Origin: Chamaecrista fasciculata
Lineage: Eukaryota > Streptophyta > Magnoliopsida > Fabales > Fabaceae
Length of the DNA: 64,000 nucleotides
Direction of reading: 5' to 3'
NCBI GenBank assembly: GCA_003254925.1
Contig: QANZ01051717.1
Location: forward strand, 1-64,000
Part shown: piece by piece, positions 26,401 to 38,436 of the stretch
Numbering within the stretch: the stretch's first letter is position 1
Layout: every line of letters starts with the position of its first letter
Position numbers and translations under genes: made by a program
The notes under the pieces: model-generated
What the model was told of the DNA's origin: nothing
The model's database searches: none
The model's input: the letters and a program-made list of their open reading frames with translations, nothing else

Positions 26401-29400
26401 TCTCCCAAGGTTCGTATATGGACACTCAAGTAGTCATCTCCTGGTGCAGAGGTGATGGAGAAAGGATGCCTGAAATAAGAGAAAATTAGAGTATCTTAAT
26501 CAAAATGATGTCACACCAAAAATTATTTTCAAGTTACCATCAGCAGAATATGGTCGTTCATTACCATTCGTAAACTGATATATCTGGACACTTGACAAAA
26601 ATATACATGCCACTTTGATACTTGAATGCGTGAGGCTTGGTCATGTATAGTGCTAGCACATTTGCTGAATATATTATTGCCTGACATTTTCAAGAAGTGA
26701 ATTTACTTTCCTGCATTTGTATAAATTAAAACAGACAGAAGAGGTTATTTTCACTCGGAACTGACCTTAATGACTGTTACTCGGTGATCTCTACTTTCAA
26801 AAAATGGATGTGTTCTCTCAAAAGCATACAATGCTACTGGAACTACAAGGTACATCCAAGTCTGCATAGAAAAGATGGTGAAACCAATTAATTTATAATC
26901 GCTTTCAATTTGTGGCCTATCAAAATGCCATAACACAGAAGTGTTGGATCACAGACCAAATAAGTTAACAAGTGGAAAGCAGTGGTATTTTCATTGACAA
27001 CAAAAATCTAGATGTTACAAATTCATTTTCATGCTTATCTTCAGGGAAAAAAAAAACTTAGGTGCAGTCAATTAGATGTTTGCTATCAAAGTTCTTCATT
27101 GAAAGCTACAAGTAAGCATCATACAAATAAGTCCTTCAATGAAAGTGTCACCATGTGTCATTCTATATCTCTATTGAAGAATCTTATACCAAACACTCGA
27201 GGAACTACACAAAAGTATTGTATTCAGAACTAATAACATTATAAATTAAGATTCATCAAAGAATGGCCAAAACTTAAATTCATTCCAAATTTTTTAAAAG
27301 AAACACTTACCGTCTTCTTTTGCCAATCCTGGGTGAGAAAGAGAAAGTAGCCATGTATGACGAGCAAAACATAGACCAAAATCAGCAAATGATGAGCATA
27401 CCAGAATGCATTGAATCCTGCCAAAGGATGCAATAGGGAGGGCAACTTGATAGCATTTTTTCTGAAATAGTGTGTTGCCAGTGTGAAACAAAAGGCCATT
27501 ATCAAAACCATAAGAATTCCAGTTAATCCAGGAATACTTTGAACGAGATCCATGTAGCTAGGCTGCTTGAAGCCAAATGCTGGCCCTAGCTTATCCATGA
27601 ACTCTGATTGCGGGCATGAAATAAGTCTTGGAAAATCACAAGTTACATGCATCATTACATGAATTAGGGTGCCTAGAACTACAGCTACTGCAATCATCTT
27701 GTGAAATTTTATGTTGTGATCAAAAGGGATGATGCTATTAAGAAATGATTCTCTTATTTTTGTGAGAGTTCTTCTGCACATGGTAAGGACAATAAGAGCC
27801 ATATTGAACTTGAGAGTCTCTGCTGCACCCTTTGCAAAGCAGACGCAATAACCCATGACTTCAAAGGCTGGTCTTTCCTTGTACTGAAGGAATTTCCACA
27901 CGTAAAGCACCAAGTTTATGAGCAACCAAAGTGCGATGACCCATATTTTCTGCCAATTCTCATATATATATTCCGTGGCTTTCGATAAAAATTTGCTCAC
28001 AGGACTTCGATATTGACTTGGGATCATAGCTTTAGTCAATGTTTGAGTTCTCTTGCAAAGAGCTTTGGGGTTCTCTTCCTGACTCACCATTTCTTTAAGC
28101 AGAGTCTCAAGCTGCCACATCTGTTTGATCACAGTGATAATAAGGAGGAGGACTTCTAGAAGATGCTATTGGATTTGATGAAAGAGCATGAAAGTTAAGA
28201 TGTTTTAACCTCTATGTATCCATTGTGATCAGGGTCAAGTTCTTCCATTATCAAAGATGCATATACTGATGCTTGCTGTTTGAGTTTTCCTAGCTTATTT
28301 GCGGAGGCGCTTTGCACTATCACCTTTTAAAATACGACAGGTAAATTTATGTTTTTATAATAATGGAAGGGGAAGAAGTAACCCAATAAAGAAAATAAAA
28401 GTTACATTGTCTCTGTTCTCACCTGCTTAACCTCATCTTCTGAGAGCCTCCCATCCCCGTTCTTATCACACCTGTACAAAATAATGATAAGATTCATTCA
28501 CTGAAATCTTATATTCTCCGGACTTAGCAATTTTCTTCGGTGAATGAATAAAAATATGTGTGAACAGTTCTAAAATCGGATCCTCAAAAATTGACTCCTC
28601 TAAATTTCTCTGTAATTAGTTATTTATTTTGCCTTCCTGTCTATGAAATTGAAACAAACTCTTTCACTTAAGTGAAACTAAGTGATTCCATGCATTTTAA
28701 ACCATCTCCCTATGAATTATAGAAAAATTCAGAGGATTGAGTCAAATTCAGAGGATCTGGATTGGAACACTTCCCAGGGATTATTGGTACATAAATGTAA
28801 ACAAACATACCAAAAGGTAGTGAGAAAAAAGAGTGATGTTTACATGTCAAAGAATACTTGAAGTCTAGTTTCTATGTCTTTATTAGTCATGTCCTCCCAG
28901 AATATTCTAAGCTCATCCTGAGATATCCCTTGATCAGCTTCTATATTCCTTCTTCTTGCCAAAGCATCAAACAGTTCTCCTGCAAAATCCTTAGACTCTG
29001 CTCCCATCCCTGTAAAACAAAGCCTCAATTACAGCTCCATGACAATAAATACACAAAACCCCATCAATATCAGACATGTGTGTAAATATGCATACATACA
29101 CACACATACATACATAAATACATGGGTAAATTACACTTCGCTATCCTATCCTATGGACCGATTTCACTTTGGTACCTTGTTCTTTCAAAAGTGACACTTT
29201 GATACACTGTTAACATTTTGGTACCATGTTCTTTTAAAATGACATTTTGATACACTATTCTTTGCACCGTTAACACTTTGATACCTTTTTCTATAAACCT
29301 TTTTTAGGGTACCAAAATGTCAACAGGGTGTAAAGAAATACCAAAGTGAAATTGGTCAGAAGTATAATTTACCCTAAATACATACATACATACCAATGCA

Positions 29401-29775
29401 GGCTCCAAATTTGTCTCTGGAGAGCTTGCCGTCAACTGCATTTTGTGCAAAACGCTTTTCAATGGACTTCCATGCATCATTTTCCTTGCCTGTGACGGTT
29501 CTATCGAGAAATCGTAAACCCTTAAGCCCTCTTTGTGCTCCTGATTGCAATCTTTCCATCTTATTATTCTTCGCTTGACCTACATTTCTATACCTTAGGC
29601 CGTCGCCGCCATTACCATTACCATTTTCGATTTTCTCTGCCTCCGACGTCGTCGCTGTGCTCTGAGACGACGGCGGCGGCGGCTCATTCAACGGCAATTC
29701 CTCCATCGGATCAATCTCAACGCTCTCGAGAACCCACCTTGATGAATCGTCATCGGTTTGGTTTCCTGATACCAT
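23498..29775 (-). CDS. RBOH: Respiratory burst oxidase (NADPH oxidase), 14 exons
   Basis: Plasma-membrane NADPH oxidase that passes electrons from cytosolic NADPH through FAD and two hemes to extracellular O2, giving superoxide for signalling. Exons (minus): 29394-29775, 28844-29009, 28423-28471, 28210-28323, 27311-28120, 26766-26861, 26565-26680, 26367-26469, 25224-25303, 24988-25147, 24591-24725, 24351-24479, 24170-24248, 23498-23607. They sum to 2529 nt, 842 aa, all junctions GT-AG and in frame. Order: NADPH_Ox domain, EF-hand 1 ([12 protein letters not shown], 185-196, canonical), EF-hand 2 (229-240, Q at the last position, weaker), six-helix ferric reductase domain with heme histidines ([21 protein letters not shown]), FAD site HPFSIT (579-584), NADPH sites GLGIGATP (666-673) and VFYCG (808-812), C-terminus RFTFHKENF. 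Length is normal (RBOHs are about 840-950 aa). Subclade uncertain. Introns contain two MITEs and one micro-insertion. Confidence 0.95.
25446..25875. mobile_element. MULE-type MITE in RBOH intron 8
   Basis: 430-bp inverted-repeat element, GGGTAAATTACACTTTGGTA at one end and its reverse complement at the other, with long arms rich in GGTACCCTGTGGTTT. It is flanked by the 9-bp duplication TAAAATCAA (25437-25445, 25876-25884), the size typical of Mutator-like elements. It has no coding capacity and lies between exons 8 and 9. Confidence 0.9.
26058..26102 (-). mobile_element. Tail-only retroposition scar 2 (RBOH intron 8)
   Basis: A 16-bp direct repeat TATTATCATGAGGTTT (26058-26073, 26087-26102) encloses 13 bp, TGTTTTGGCCAAA. 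On the minus strand this reads as GGCCAAAACA, the same kind of tail as scar 3. Confidence 0.5.
29124..29374. mobile_element. MULE-type MITE in RBOH intron 1
   Basis: 251-bp element of the same family as 25446-25875 (GGGTAAATTACACTT ... ATAATTTACCC) with the 9-bp duplication TAAATACAT (29115-29123, 29375-29383). It begins only about 19 nt into intron 1 from the exon 1 splice donor at 29393. Confidence 0.88.
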
Positions 29776-30199
29776 TTGATTAAAAATTAAAAATATCTAT
29801 CGTGAAATATCGCAATGTGCGAGAAATCCGCAAGGTGAAATGATCAAAAATGGGAGAGAAAAAAGAAAGAGAGAAAGATCGAGAAAATTTATTGAATGTT
29901 TCGTCCGTCGTTTAGCTACTAGTAGAGGAACCTGAAGAACAACCAATTGTTCTCGTTTCCATATCGTGGATTATTGTTATGGTGGTTGTTTTCAACCTGG
30001 AAATACCAAGTTCGTTTCGTTTTCTCGGGAACCAAACAAATCAAAAGATGGCTGGCTTTCTTCATATTTTCTAGGGAAAATTCATTGACGAATGAGGACC
30101 AATAAGGATTTGCTGTAAGGTGGGATTTGCTGTATCAAAGATATAAAAGGCACGTATGACGACTGTATGAGACTCATATTTGTTTCTTTATTTATGTTT
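29776..30199 (-). promoter_or_regulatory. RBOH upstream region
   Basis: About 420 bp between the RBOH start codon and a MITE at 30200. The start context is AATCAAATGG. The pyrimidine-rich run just upstream (29850-29890; CTCTCTTTCTTTTTTCTCTC on the minus strand) is typical of a plant 5' untranslated leader. No clear TATA box placed. Confidence 0.45.
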
Positions 30200-30700
30200 G
30201 GCCAAAGTTCTATTTTGGTCCGTCACGTTTGCTCAAAGTTCTAGTTTAGTCCCTCAAGTTTTTTTATACCATTTTGGTCTCTCAAGTTTTTTTCGTTCCG
30301 TTTTCGTCCTTTAAGTTTCTGAAAAATTTCACCATTAGTCCCTGACTCTTTTCCATTCACTTTTTTCATTAAAAAAAAAAAAAGAAATGAACTAACTTTC
30401 ATCTTCCAACAATTTTGCTCTTTTGCATTAAGGTCCTTCTCTTTTGAAAAAAAAGCAAAATTGTTGGGAGTTGAAAGTTAGTTTTTTCCCTTTTTTTTAA
30501 TAGAAAAAATGAATGGAAAAGGATCAGAGACTAACAGTGGAACTTTTAAGATACTTTAGGGACTAAAATAGAATGAAAAAAATTTGAAGGACCAAAATGG
30601 AACTTTGAGCAAACATGAGGGACCAAAACGGAACAAAAAAACTTGAGAGACCAAAACAGAACTTTGAGCAAACATGAGAAACCAAAATAGGACTTTGGCC
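30200..30700. mobile_element. MULE-type MITE (GGCCAAAGTTCTATTTTGG family)
   Basis: 501-bp inverted repeat from GGCCAAAGTTCTATTTTGG to CAAAATAGGACTTTGGCC with repeated TTTGGTCC / GGACCAAA blocks. The flanking 9-mers TTTATGTTT and TTTATTTTT differ at one base, consistent with an aged 9-bp duplication. A second copy lies at 62326-62638. Confidence 0.82.
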
Positions 30701-30879
30701 TTTATTTTTTATCTTACAAAATGCACAAAAAAATATTTAAAAGGATTTAAATCAATCTTTATCCTAATTTGGTCCACAACATATTCGCTTAACAGACTAA
30801 TCCAACATTAATTGGTCATGTCTTGATTAAACAAATACATCTTTAATCAGTGTCCGGAGGAAATTAGTTACAACTTAGT

Positions 30880-31400
30880 GTTTAGCTCAAATAGTCTTGC
30901 GGATACGTTTCATTTTGATAATAAAATTATTTTTTATTTAATTTTTGTCATTAAACTTTCATATTTATTTTACCATTATTTCAAAATGTAATTTCGTCTA
31001 ATTTTTGTTATTATTTTTAACATAATAGTTGAAATAGATCATTTATCTTTCTTATATAGTTATATGTTATAATAAGTTAATTGACAAAGAAAAAAAAAAT
31101 TTTAATTTTTAGAAAGAAAAATTAATCATAAATTTATCTTCAATTTATGATTAAAACTGAAAATTTTTCTTTTTCTTTCTGTCAACTCGCTTAATGACAT
31201 GTATGATAAAAAAAAAAAAAAAAGTCTATCTCTTGTTTATATTAGAAATAACGATAAAAATCAAGCGAAATTACATTATAGGGACAAAAACAAAATAAAT
31301 GAAAATTTGAAAATTAAAATGGAACAAAAATTGTTTTAAGACTCAAATAAAACTTACCTCATAATTTTAAGGACAAAAATGAGATTTTGGCAGTGTTTAA
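30880..31400. repeat. AT-rich foldback repeat
   Basis: Imperfect inverted repeat centred near 31140: CAATTTATGATTAA around the centre, outward GAAAGAAAAA / TTTTTCTTTC and GACAAAG / CTGTCAAC blocks, then TTTCGTCT against AGCGAAATTACATT. No coding content; probably a decayed MITE. The outer limits are approximate. Confidence 0.5.
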
Positions 31401-31707
31401 AAAATTTTCCAAGTTGAAATTTTATTACTTTTGTTCCTTTTTTACATTAAATATTGGTTAAAAAAGTTATAGATGTTCTTTTCATGGAGATTTAACAAAT
31501 ATAGAGCAGTGTTAACTGTTAAAAGATGGACGACAAATAGATCAAGCAATTCAATTTTTCTTTAATAATGAAATAAAAAAATTTTAAAAATACCATTAGA
31601 AAAGGGGCTTTGATTTGGAAAGCATAATTGTTCTTCGGGTTATCTAATTTTAATTGATTGGATCTTCTTCTTTTTTTTTTCTATTTAGATTTGTACAATA
31701 AATTTTA

Positions 31708-32485
31708 GGCTAAAAATCTATTTTGGTCCCTAATATTTATCTTAAGTTTTGTTTTGGTCTCTAATATTTTTTGTTCCATTTTGGTCCTTAGTGTTTTTTA
31801 AAAGTTTTGTAATTGGTCCCTAATTATTGAATGTGATTATATCTCTCCCGTTTTAAACCCGAATGCGATGAAATCAGTGCTACAAAGTTAAATTTGATGA
31901 GTTCTTTCGTTGCCCAGTTGGAGTTATCAACAAACGAGGTCAAACTGAGTATGAAACCATGCTCGAAAATGGACCACTTGTTCCATGAATTCAGTCATAT
32001 CTCTTTCGTTTCAAGTTTGAATGTAACAAAATCAAAGCTACAAATTACTCTTAACAAACTTTTTCTCTATCTAATTGGGGTCGTTGGAGTATTATTTGAC
32101 CTCGTTTGTCAACGGCCCCAACTAGACAAAGAAAGAATTTGTCAAGAATAATTTGTTACTTCAATTTTGTTGCATTTATACTTGAAACGAGAAAGATATG
32201 ACTAAATTGATGAAACAAAAAGTCTATTTTTGGGCTCGATTTCATGCTCAGTTTGACTTTATTTGCCGATGACTCCAACTGGGTAAAGAAATAATTCATC
32301 AAATATAACATGTTTTGATTTCATCGTGTTTGAGCTTAAAATGTGAGAGATATGATCATATTCAATAATTAATGACCAACTGTGAAACTCTTAAAAAACA
32401 TTAAAGACCAAAATGAAACAAAAAAAATATTAAGAACCAAAATAGAACTTAAAGTAAATATTAAGGATCAAATAAAATTTTGACC
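31708..32485. mobile_element. MULE-type MITE, large family
   Basis: 778-bp element with TTTTGGTCCCTAATATT arms and a central part carrying ATCTCTCCCGTTTTAAA / GAACTC-type blocks. Flanked by the 9-bp duplication TAAATTTTA (31699-31707, 32486-32494). Relatives at 40970-41403, 56100-57472, 57780-58053 and 58073-58619. The open frame at 31894-32151 is a by-product. Confidence 0.85.
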
Positions 32486-32575
32486 TAAATTTTATTACAT
32501 AAAGGGAAATTATATGAAGATCACCTTTGCTATAGCTACTCATTTTTTAGATTTTGGACCTTGAGATCTGTGTAA

Positions 32576-32980
32576 AAAGTAATTTTACACAAATCGTGAG
32601 ATTTAAATATCCAATCCAACAACTAAAACATGACTTTTTACACAAATTTTGAGATCTAAATATTCAATCCAACAACTAAAAAATAGTAGCTTAAGCAATG
32701 ATGATCTTCCCATACATTCCCTTATATGAATCTCAATATTAAAAAAAATCCAACGAATTAAAATTGGATTGCTCAACAATATAATCAACCTTACCATAAT
32801 TTTTTCCCTTGAAAAAGAGAGAGAACGAAAGAAAGAGATGGAATCATTTCCCAATATAGAATGACTATGATGACTCCACGTGACATGACATGTGCTAATT
32901 TTGGGGAAACAAAAATATAAGAAAAAAGGAAAATGTTTTTCACTGCCTTCTTTTGATATTTTTTTGATGTTGATTCTAGG
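32576..32980 (+). repeat. 405-bp duplication, copy 1
   Basis: Identical, base for base as far as I can read, to 33337-33741. No gene recognised; the 83-codon minus-strand frame in each copy has no family resemblance. Confidence 0.92.
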
Positions 32981-33336
32981 AAAAGTTTTACTTTATAAAA
33001 TGGTTGGTACGGAATTTTCATATATTAATATATTATATCCATTACATGTTAGTGGGAAGTCTTTGTCAAAATATTGACTAAATAAGGAGTTGTTGCTCCT
33101 TAATGATATGCATGAAGTGATAATTTTTTTAATGAAAGCATGAGAAATGATAAATAATAATATATTATTTAATTCAAACATAAAAATTTAAAAAATTTGG
33201 TCATTTAGCGAAACATAGTAAATATTAAAAAATTAATTCAGTAAATTTTATCCCATTTGCAAGTTACGCATGTTTCATGATGATATTAACTTTTAAAAGG
33301 TTACCATAATAATTGAATAAGATAAGATTACAGATC

Positions 33337-33741
33337 AAAGTAATTTTACACAAATCGTGAGATTTAAATATCCAATCCAACAACTAAAACATGACTTTTT
33401 ACACAAATTTTGAGATCTAAATATTCAATCCAACAACTAAAAAATAGTAGCTTAAGCAATGATGATCTTCCCATACATTCCCTTATATGAATCTCAATAT
33501 TAAAAAAAATCCAACGAATTAAAATTGGATTGCTCAACAATATAATCAACCTTACCATAATTTTTTCCCTTGAAAAAGAGAGAGAACGAAAGAAAGAGAT
33601 GGAATCATTTCCCAATATAGAATGACTATGATGACTCCACGTGACATGACATGTGCTAATTTTGGGGAAACAAAAATATAAGAAAAAAGGAAAATGTTTT
33701 TCACTGCCTTCTTTTGATATTTTTTTGATGTTGATTCTAGG
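33337..33741 (+). repeat. 405-bp duplication, copy 2, ends at gap
   Basis: Second copy of 32576-32980, offset 761 bp, ending exactly at the N at 33742. Absence of divergence and termination at a gap suggest an assembly artefact rather than a real tandem duplication. Confidence 0.92.
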
Positions 33742-33742
33742 N
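33742..33742. other. Assembly gap (single N)
   Basis: Single N between the second duplicate copy and unrelated AT-rich sequence. Confidence 0.9.
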
Positions 33743-34446
33743 ACTTTGGAATTTTATAATAGGTTCAGAAATCTACAGCAGCAATGCACATTTAAATGTT
33801 TGTCAAAAACACAGACAATTCTAATTAATAATAATCAATTATTTAAATAATTAAGTTCTAATTAATTATTCAATCGAGTCACTACTATATTTGCCTTTTT
33901 GTGAAAGCTGATCGGATCCAAGCATAAAATATACGATGTACAGGAATACGTGACGTGATTTGTATTGACGTGTGTATTTTAAATTTTGAACTATTTTTAA
34001 TAATTTTTTTCTTAAATATAATATGATGGAAGAAAATCTTAGAAAAGAAAATTGTATAGATTTAATTTAATATATATTTTCTTTAGAAAAGAACAAAACT
34101 GTTACTCATAAATTAGTGAAGAATACCAGGCCAGTGTACAACGTGGAATCCACTACATGTGCATATTACCTGACAATATTCTTCACAGATTTAATGTAGA
34201 GCATATAAATTAGTAATTTAATCCATGAAAGATTATTGAGATAAAAATTCAGTCCTTAAAATATTAAGATACATCTTTAATTTCTGAAAAACTAAAACAA
34301 TATATTTTTTAGTCTCTGAAAGATAAAAAAGATATATTAATTAGTTCTTTAATTAATTTATCTTTTTTATCTTTCAGGACCAACTCAGTTGTCGGCTCGA
34401 TGATCTTTTAAGGATCACATTGTTAGTTTACTCTTCAATTTATTTA
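33743..34446. other. AT-rich spacer with decayed MITE
   Basis: No gene seen. 34215-34433 has TTTAATCCATGAAAGATTATTGAG and GGATCACATTGTTAGTTTAC ends with GAAAGAT / ATCTTTC blocks, a decayed relative of the inverted repeat at 59715-59896. Confidence 0.45.
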
Positions 34447-35028
34447 GGCTTAAGTGCAATTTTGGTCCCCTAACTTTTGCAAAGGTCTCAATTTGGTCCC
34501 CTAACTTTTTTTGTTGCAATTTTGGTCCCTTAACTTTCGCAAAGGTCTCAATTTGGTCCCCTAACTTTCGCAAAGGTATCAATTTAGTCCCCTAACGTTT
34601 TTTTGTTGCAATTTTGGTCTCCTAACTCTTGAAAACGTTTCACTATTGGTCCCAAGTGCACTTCCAAGTCATGAAAACGTCTCCGCATAATGGTCCTTTT
34701 TTAATCCACTTCACCCATATTTGTCACGTCATCAGCCAACTCAGCCTGCCAGATCGGCACTAACAGCAGATAATGGATGGAAAAAGTGCACTTGGGACCA
34801 ATAGTGAGACGCTTTCAAAAGTTAGGGGACCAAAATTACAACAAAAAAAGTTAGGGGACCAAATTGAGACCTTTACGAAAGTTAAGGGACCAAAATTGCA
34901 ACAAAAAAAGTTAGGGGACCAAATTGAGCCCTTTGCGAAAGTTAGGAGACCAAAATTGCAACAAAAAAAGTCAGAGGACCAAATTGAGACCTTTGCGAAA
35001 GTTAAGGGACCAAAATTGCACTTAAGCC
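34447..35028. mobile_element. MULE-type MITE (GGCTTAAGTGCAATTTTGG family)
   Basis: 582-bp element with ends GGCTTAAGTGCAATTTTGG and CCAAAATTGCACTTAAGCC and tandem CAAAATTGCAACAAAAAAAG blocks. Perfect 9-bp duplication ATTTATTTA at 34438-34446 and 35029-35037. The repetitive open frame at 34773-35084 is a by-product of the tandem blocks. Confidence 0.92.
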
Positions 35029-35037
35029 ATTTATTTA

Positions 35038-35893
35038 TGCAAGAATTACTGAAAATATGTTCTATATATAGTTTTCATATATAACGATAATGAAATACTA
35101 ATTCAACCGTGGGTTAGATGTATCTGCTTAGTTAATTACTAGAGTGAATATATAAGTTGATTCATGAAAAATATACTACTTACAACTTGATAATTAAAAA
35201 TTGTTTATATATAGTACATACTTTACTTTCCGGAAGTAGCTAGTGTATGTAGACGGTACTTTTTTGTTGTTATAGTTCATTCTTTTAAATTTTATAAACC
35301 AATATTCATTGTTCTTGAATTTTAGAGATCACATATAATTAAATTTTCAAAAATTGAGTTATAAATTCGTATACTTAGCTTTTTAGAAGTTATCTAGTAA
35401 GTTCAGTCAAATATACTATTACAAGATGTAACAAGTACATATAGAAATTAAAATTAAGATTAACATACAAATTAATCCTTCAAACTAAACATATACAATA
35501 CAAGCAAATGGATTGATCAATTAATACACCTCAAAGTTAGTCCACAAAAGAAGGAATGGAAAAGATTAATTACCAATTAGTAGATTCATGATTTTTTAAG
35601 AATTGGCTAAATTCTTAAAGATTGGATTTTTAACTCGTGTACATTCCAAAAATTAACTAATATATATGTTTACTCAACCTTATGAAATCAATTAATATAC
35701 TCTATATGAAATCAATCAGCATGCATAAATTAAAATCGCAAATATATCTTATATTATATGGCTCCACCCCTTTCTGGTCGTCCATGTTTAAAACTATAGT
35801 CTATGAAATTAAAAATAAGAGAAAATTTACTATTTGGTCTCTCTTTCTTTACTAAGTTAACAATTTAGTCCTTTATTTATTTTACATACATAT
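35038..35893. other. AT-rich, probable Helitron body
   Basis: No gene seen. It leads into the Helitron terminus at 35894-35925, so part of it should belong to that element; I could not find a convincing 5' TC end. Confidence 0.35.
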
Positions 35894-35925
35894 TTGCGTG
35901 CCCGTTAAGGCACGCAAAGCCCTAA
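35894..35925 (+). mobile_element. Helitron 3' terminus, plus orientation
   Basis: Perfect 9-bp hairpin TTGCGTGCC / GGCACGCAA (35894-35902, 35909-35917), then AGCC and CTAA at 35922-35925 followed by T. A GC-rich hairpin a few bases before CTRR, inserted before T, is the diagnostic Helitron 3' end. It matches the minus-strand terminus at 39869-39901. Confidence 0.75.
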
Positions 35926-35965
35926 TATATATATATATATTGGGTATCAGAATGAAATTAATACT

Positions 35966-36112
35966 TGACAAACCTGCACTTGGTAGCCTTTCTTCTTCAC
36001 TTTCTTCTTCGGCGGCGAGAGAAATAATCAAGTGGTCCCGAGACAGAACCATCGGTTCCGGTGTCGCCGGAGAAGCTATCACCGGCGCCGGCAAGCCCAC
36101 CAAAGTGCTCAT
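35966..36112 (-). pseudogene. Orphan GC-rich exon-like fragment
   Basis: A GC-rich island in AT-rich DNA. On the minus strand it opens with MSTLVGLPAPVIASP, then an acidic stretch EEESEEERLPSAG ending at a possible donor GCAG/GTTTGTC. It looks like the first coding exon of a nuclear gene, but no following exon is apparent before the Helitron end at 35925. A plus-strand reading (SRDRTIGSGVAGEAITGAGK) is also open, so strand and identity are uncertain. It may be a captured gene fragment. Confidence 0.3.
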
Positions 36113-36489
36113 GTGTCTGTGTAAATGGAGATCGATCTGGTGGAACGTGGAAGAGGGAAGAGGTGTATGTACAATTCAAGAGACAATGTTGCTATATATA
36201 TATATATTTATAATAAAGGTTAGTTGGATATATATAGAGAGAATGTGTAGTAGACAAATTAAAGAACGAGGCTAGTACACAACATTTTTTTAATCTCTGA
36301 TCTATTCTCTGGATATTACCATCAATTAATATATTAACAATTAGTTAAATTATTTTATTCATCCAACTGGATGTAGTTAATCTTTTTTTCTTTAAAAAAA
36401 AGTTTAATCACTGGAGTTTGAAAGTTTTATTAACAAATTATTAGTTAGTTGTATAGTTATTGATATCAACTTCATTTTCATAAAAAAAA

Positions 36490-36966
36490 GACAAAAGTAT
36501 TATCGGTGTCCCAATTAAGACTAAAATTATAGGGGTAGTTTCAGTTATATTTTTAAATTTTTTTTAATGATCAATTATACACTTAAATTTTTACATTTGG
36601 CTCAATTATACTTCTAAGGTCTAATGTCGTCTAAATTGTTCATAAAAAAAGGTGACGCGTTTAGTGACTTTTTTTTTCTTTATTTTAGTGTCAATTGTAC
36701 TCTATATTATTTACATCCATGTCAATTGTACTCTAAATTAAACTTTCACATTTTGTGTTAATTGTATCTCAAAAATATTGACCTAAAAAATATTGACGTC
36801 AACATGACATCAACATTTTTCATTAACGATTTAGACGGTGTTAAGCCTTGTGATACAATTGAGTATAATGTAAAACTTTTTTGGGAAAACAATTGACCAT
36901 AACAAAATTTTAGGGGAACAACAAAAACAATTCTTATAATTTTGGGGCACCAAAAATGTTTTTGCC
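36490..36966. mobile_element. Inverted-repeat MITE
   Basis: Ends GACAAAAGTATTATCGGTGTCCC and GGGGCACCAAAAATGTTTTTGCC are imperfect inverted repeats; arms share CAATTATAC, AATTGTA, GTCTAAAT and AACACCGTC-like blocks. Runs of A flank both sides. Non-coding. Confidence 0.7.
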
Positions 36967-38436
36967 AAAAAAAATAAAGATAATATAAATTTAATTAAAG
37001 GACAAACAGGTTATGATTCGATTATAATACAAGATGAGTAAGAGGTGGGGGGGGGGATCTCAAATTAGATATTTTTCACACAGGCAAATACTACAAAAAC
37101 TACATTGCTCAAGGAATTGAGTTTACGTTCTATTTCTCTCTCCATCAGATATTTTTACATCAAATTTTTATATTCAACTTTTAATTTGATAAGAAGAGAG
37201 ATAAATTATAAAAAGTCTATTGTTTGAGCAATGGATCTCTTCATAACATTATTTTTTCACATAACACGATTTGTAGAAAATGGTGAAAAGTTTTAATGGT
37301 GACTAAAAATGACTAACCGGATAAATAATAATTAAAAGGTTCAAATATTATTAGTGATACAAATAAATAAATAAAAAATGTTTAGACTTTAGAGACATTG
37401 ACTAGATTATTTAAACTTATATTTCTTTAAGCATCTCAACCAACAGTTTATTTATAAATAATTTGTACTAAAAAAATATAAAAATGTTTGTTACTAGATT
37501 ATTAATAATTCAAAACAATAATATATTTTTTTTTAAAAAAAACTTATAATAAATTATCCATCATTCTAATATTAAATATATATATATTTCTATAATCATT
37601 TCATACTTATCCTGTTTATTCAAATGACTTAATATATATTGGTATTATCATTAAATATTTTTCACTTATCTATTTTCTGAGTCTACATAATTAAAGACTA
37701 ATATTTAATTCAAATGATATAAATTAAGTCCATAATGATTAATGACTCTTTTAATATTGATGTTTTTAATAAAACTCAAACGTGATACCGTGTTTATATA
37801 AAAACTATATATAACTAATAGTTCAAATAACGATTTCTCATCATCATTTGAATAATTAATTAGAATAATATGAACTTATATTTTTTCTCGCGTGGTATCA
37901 TTATGCTATAATATCCTTTTAATTTATTATCAAAAGATAAAAATTCTTGTCGTTATCTATTCTTCTCTTTAATTTTTCAATGTAATGATAACGGTATAAT
38001 ATATATATATATATAGTGGAGATTTAAAGGCTATAGATCCTAATTAATTAATTAATTACAAGTGGGTAAAGTTGGGTTAACTCCTTGTGGTATCATTAGT
38101 TTGGTGTGGACGTGATGAGTTGTAATCACGTTTTTCCTCGAATGGGAGAGAAAGTAAAACAAACTCATGATTTGTTTGTTTTCTTATATATAATAATATT
38201 CCTTAACATTTATAAATCGTCACTATGGTTGTTACAACAAATACAATGTGAAAATAAAACAAATGTGGGCAGTATCAACATCCACATGGTCATTGACTGA
38301 GACATTCATTTACTAATGTCTCTAAATGCAGCACGTAATCTATTTTTCTATAATTTCATATAAACAACAAATTAATAATCTACAAATTTCTAATTAGGTT
38401 TTGCTCCAAAAAGAAATAGCTAGCACCAACTTTATT
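36967..38436. other. AT-rich intergenic DNA
   Basis: No gene, RNA or complete element recognised. It contains a nine-G run (about 37047-37055), (AT)n near 38000 and several ATTAATTAA stretches. Confidence 0.45.

Noticed and set aside
34773-35084. Repetitive open frame of 103 codons (GPKLQQKKLGDQIE units)
   Set aside because: It translates the tandem blocks of a MULE-type MITE bounded by a 9-bp duplication; not a gene.
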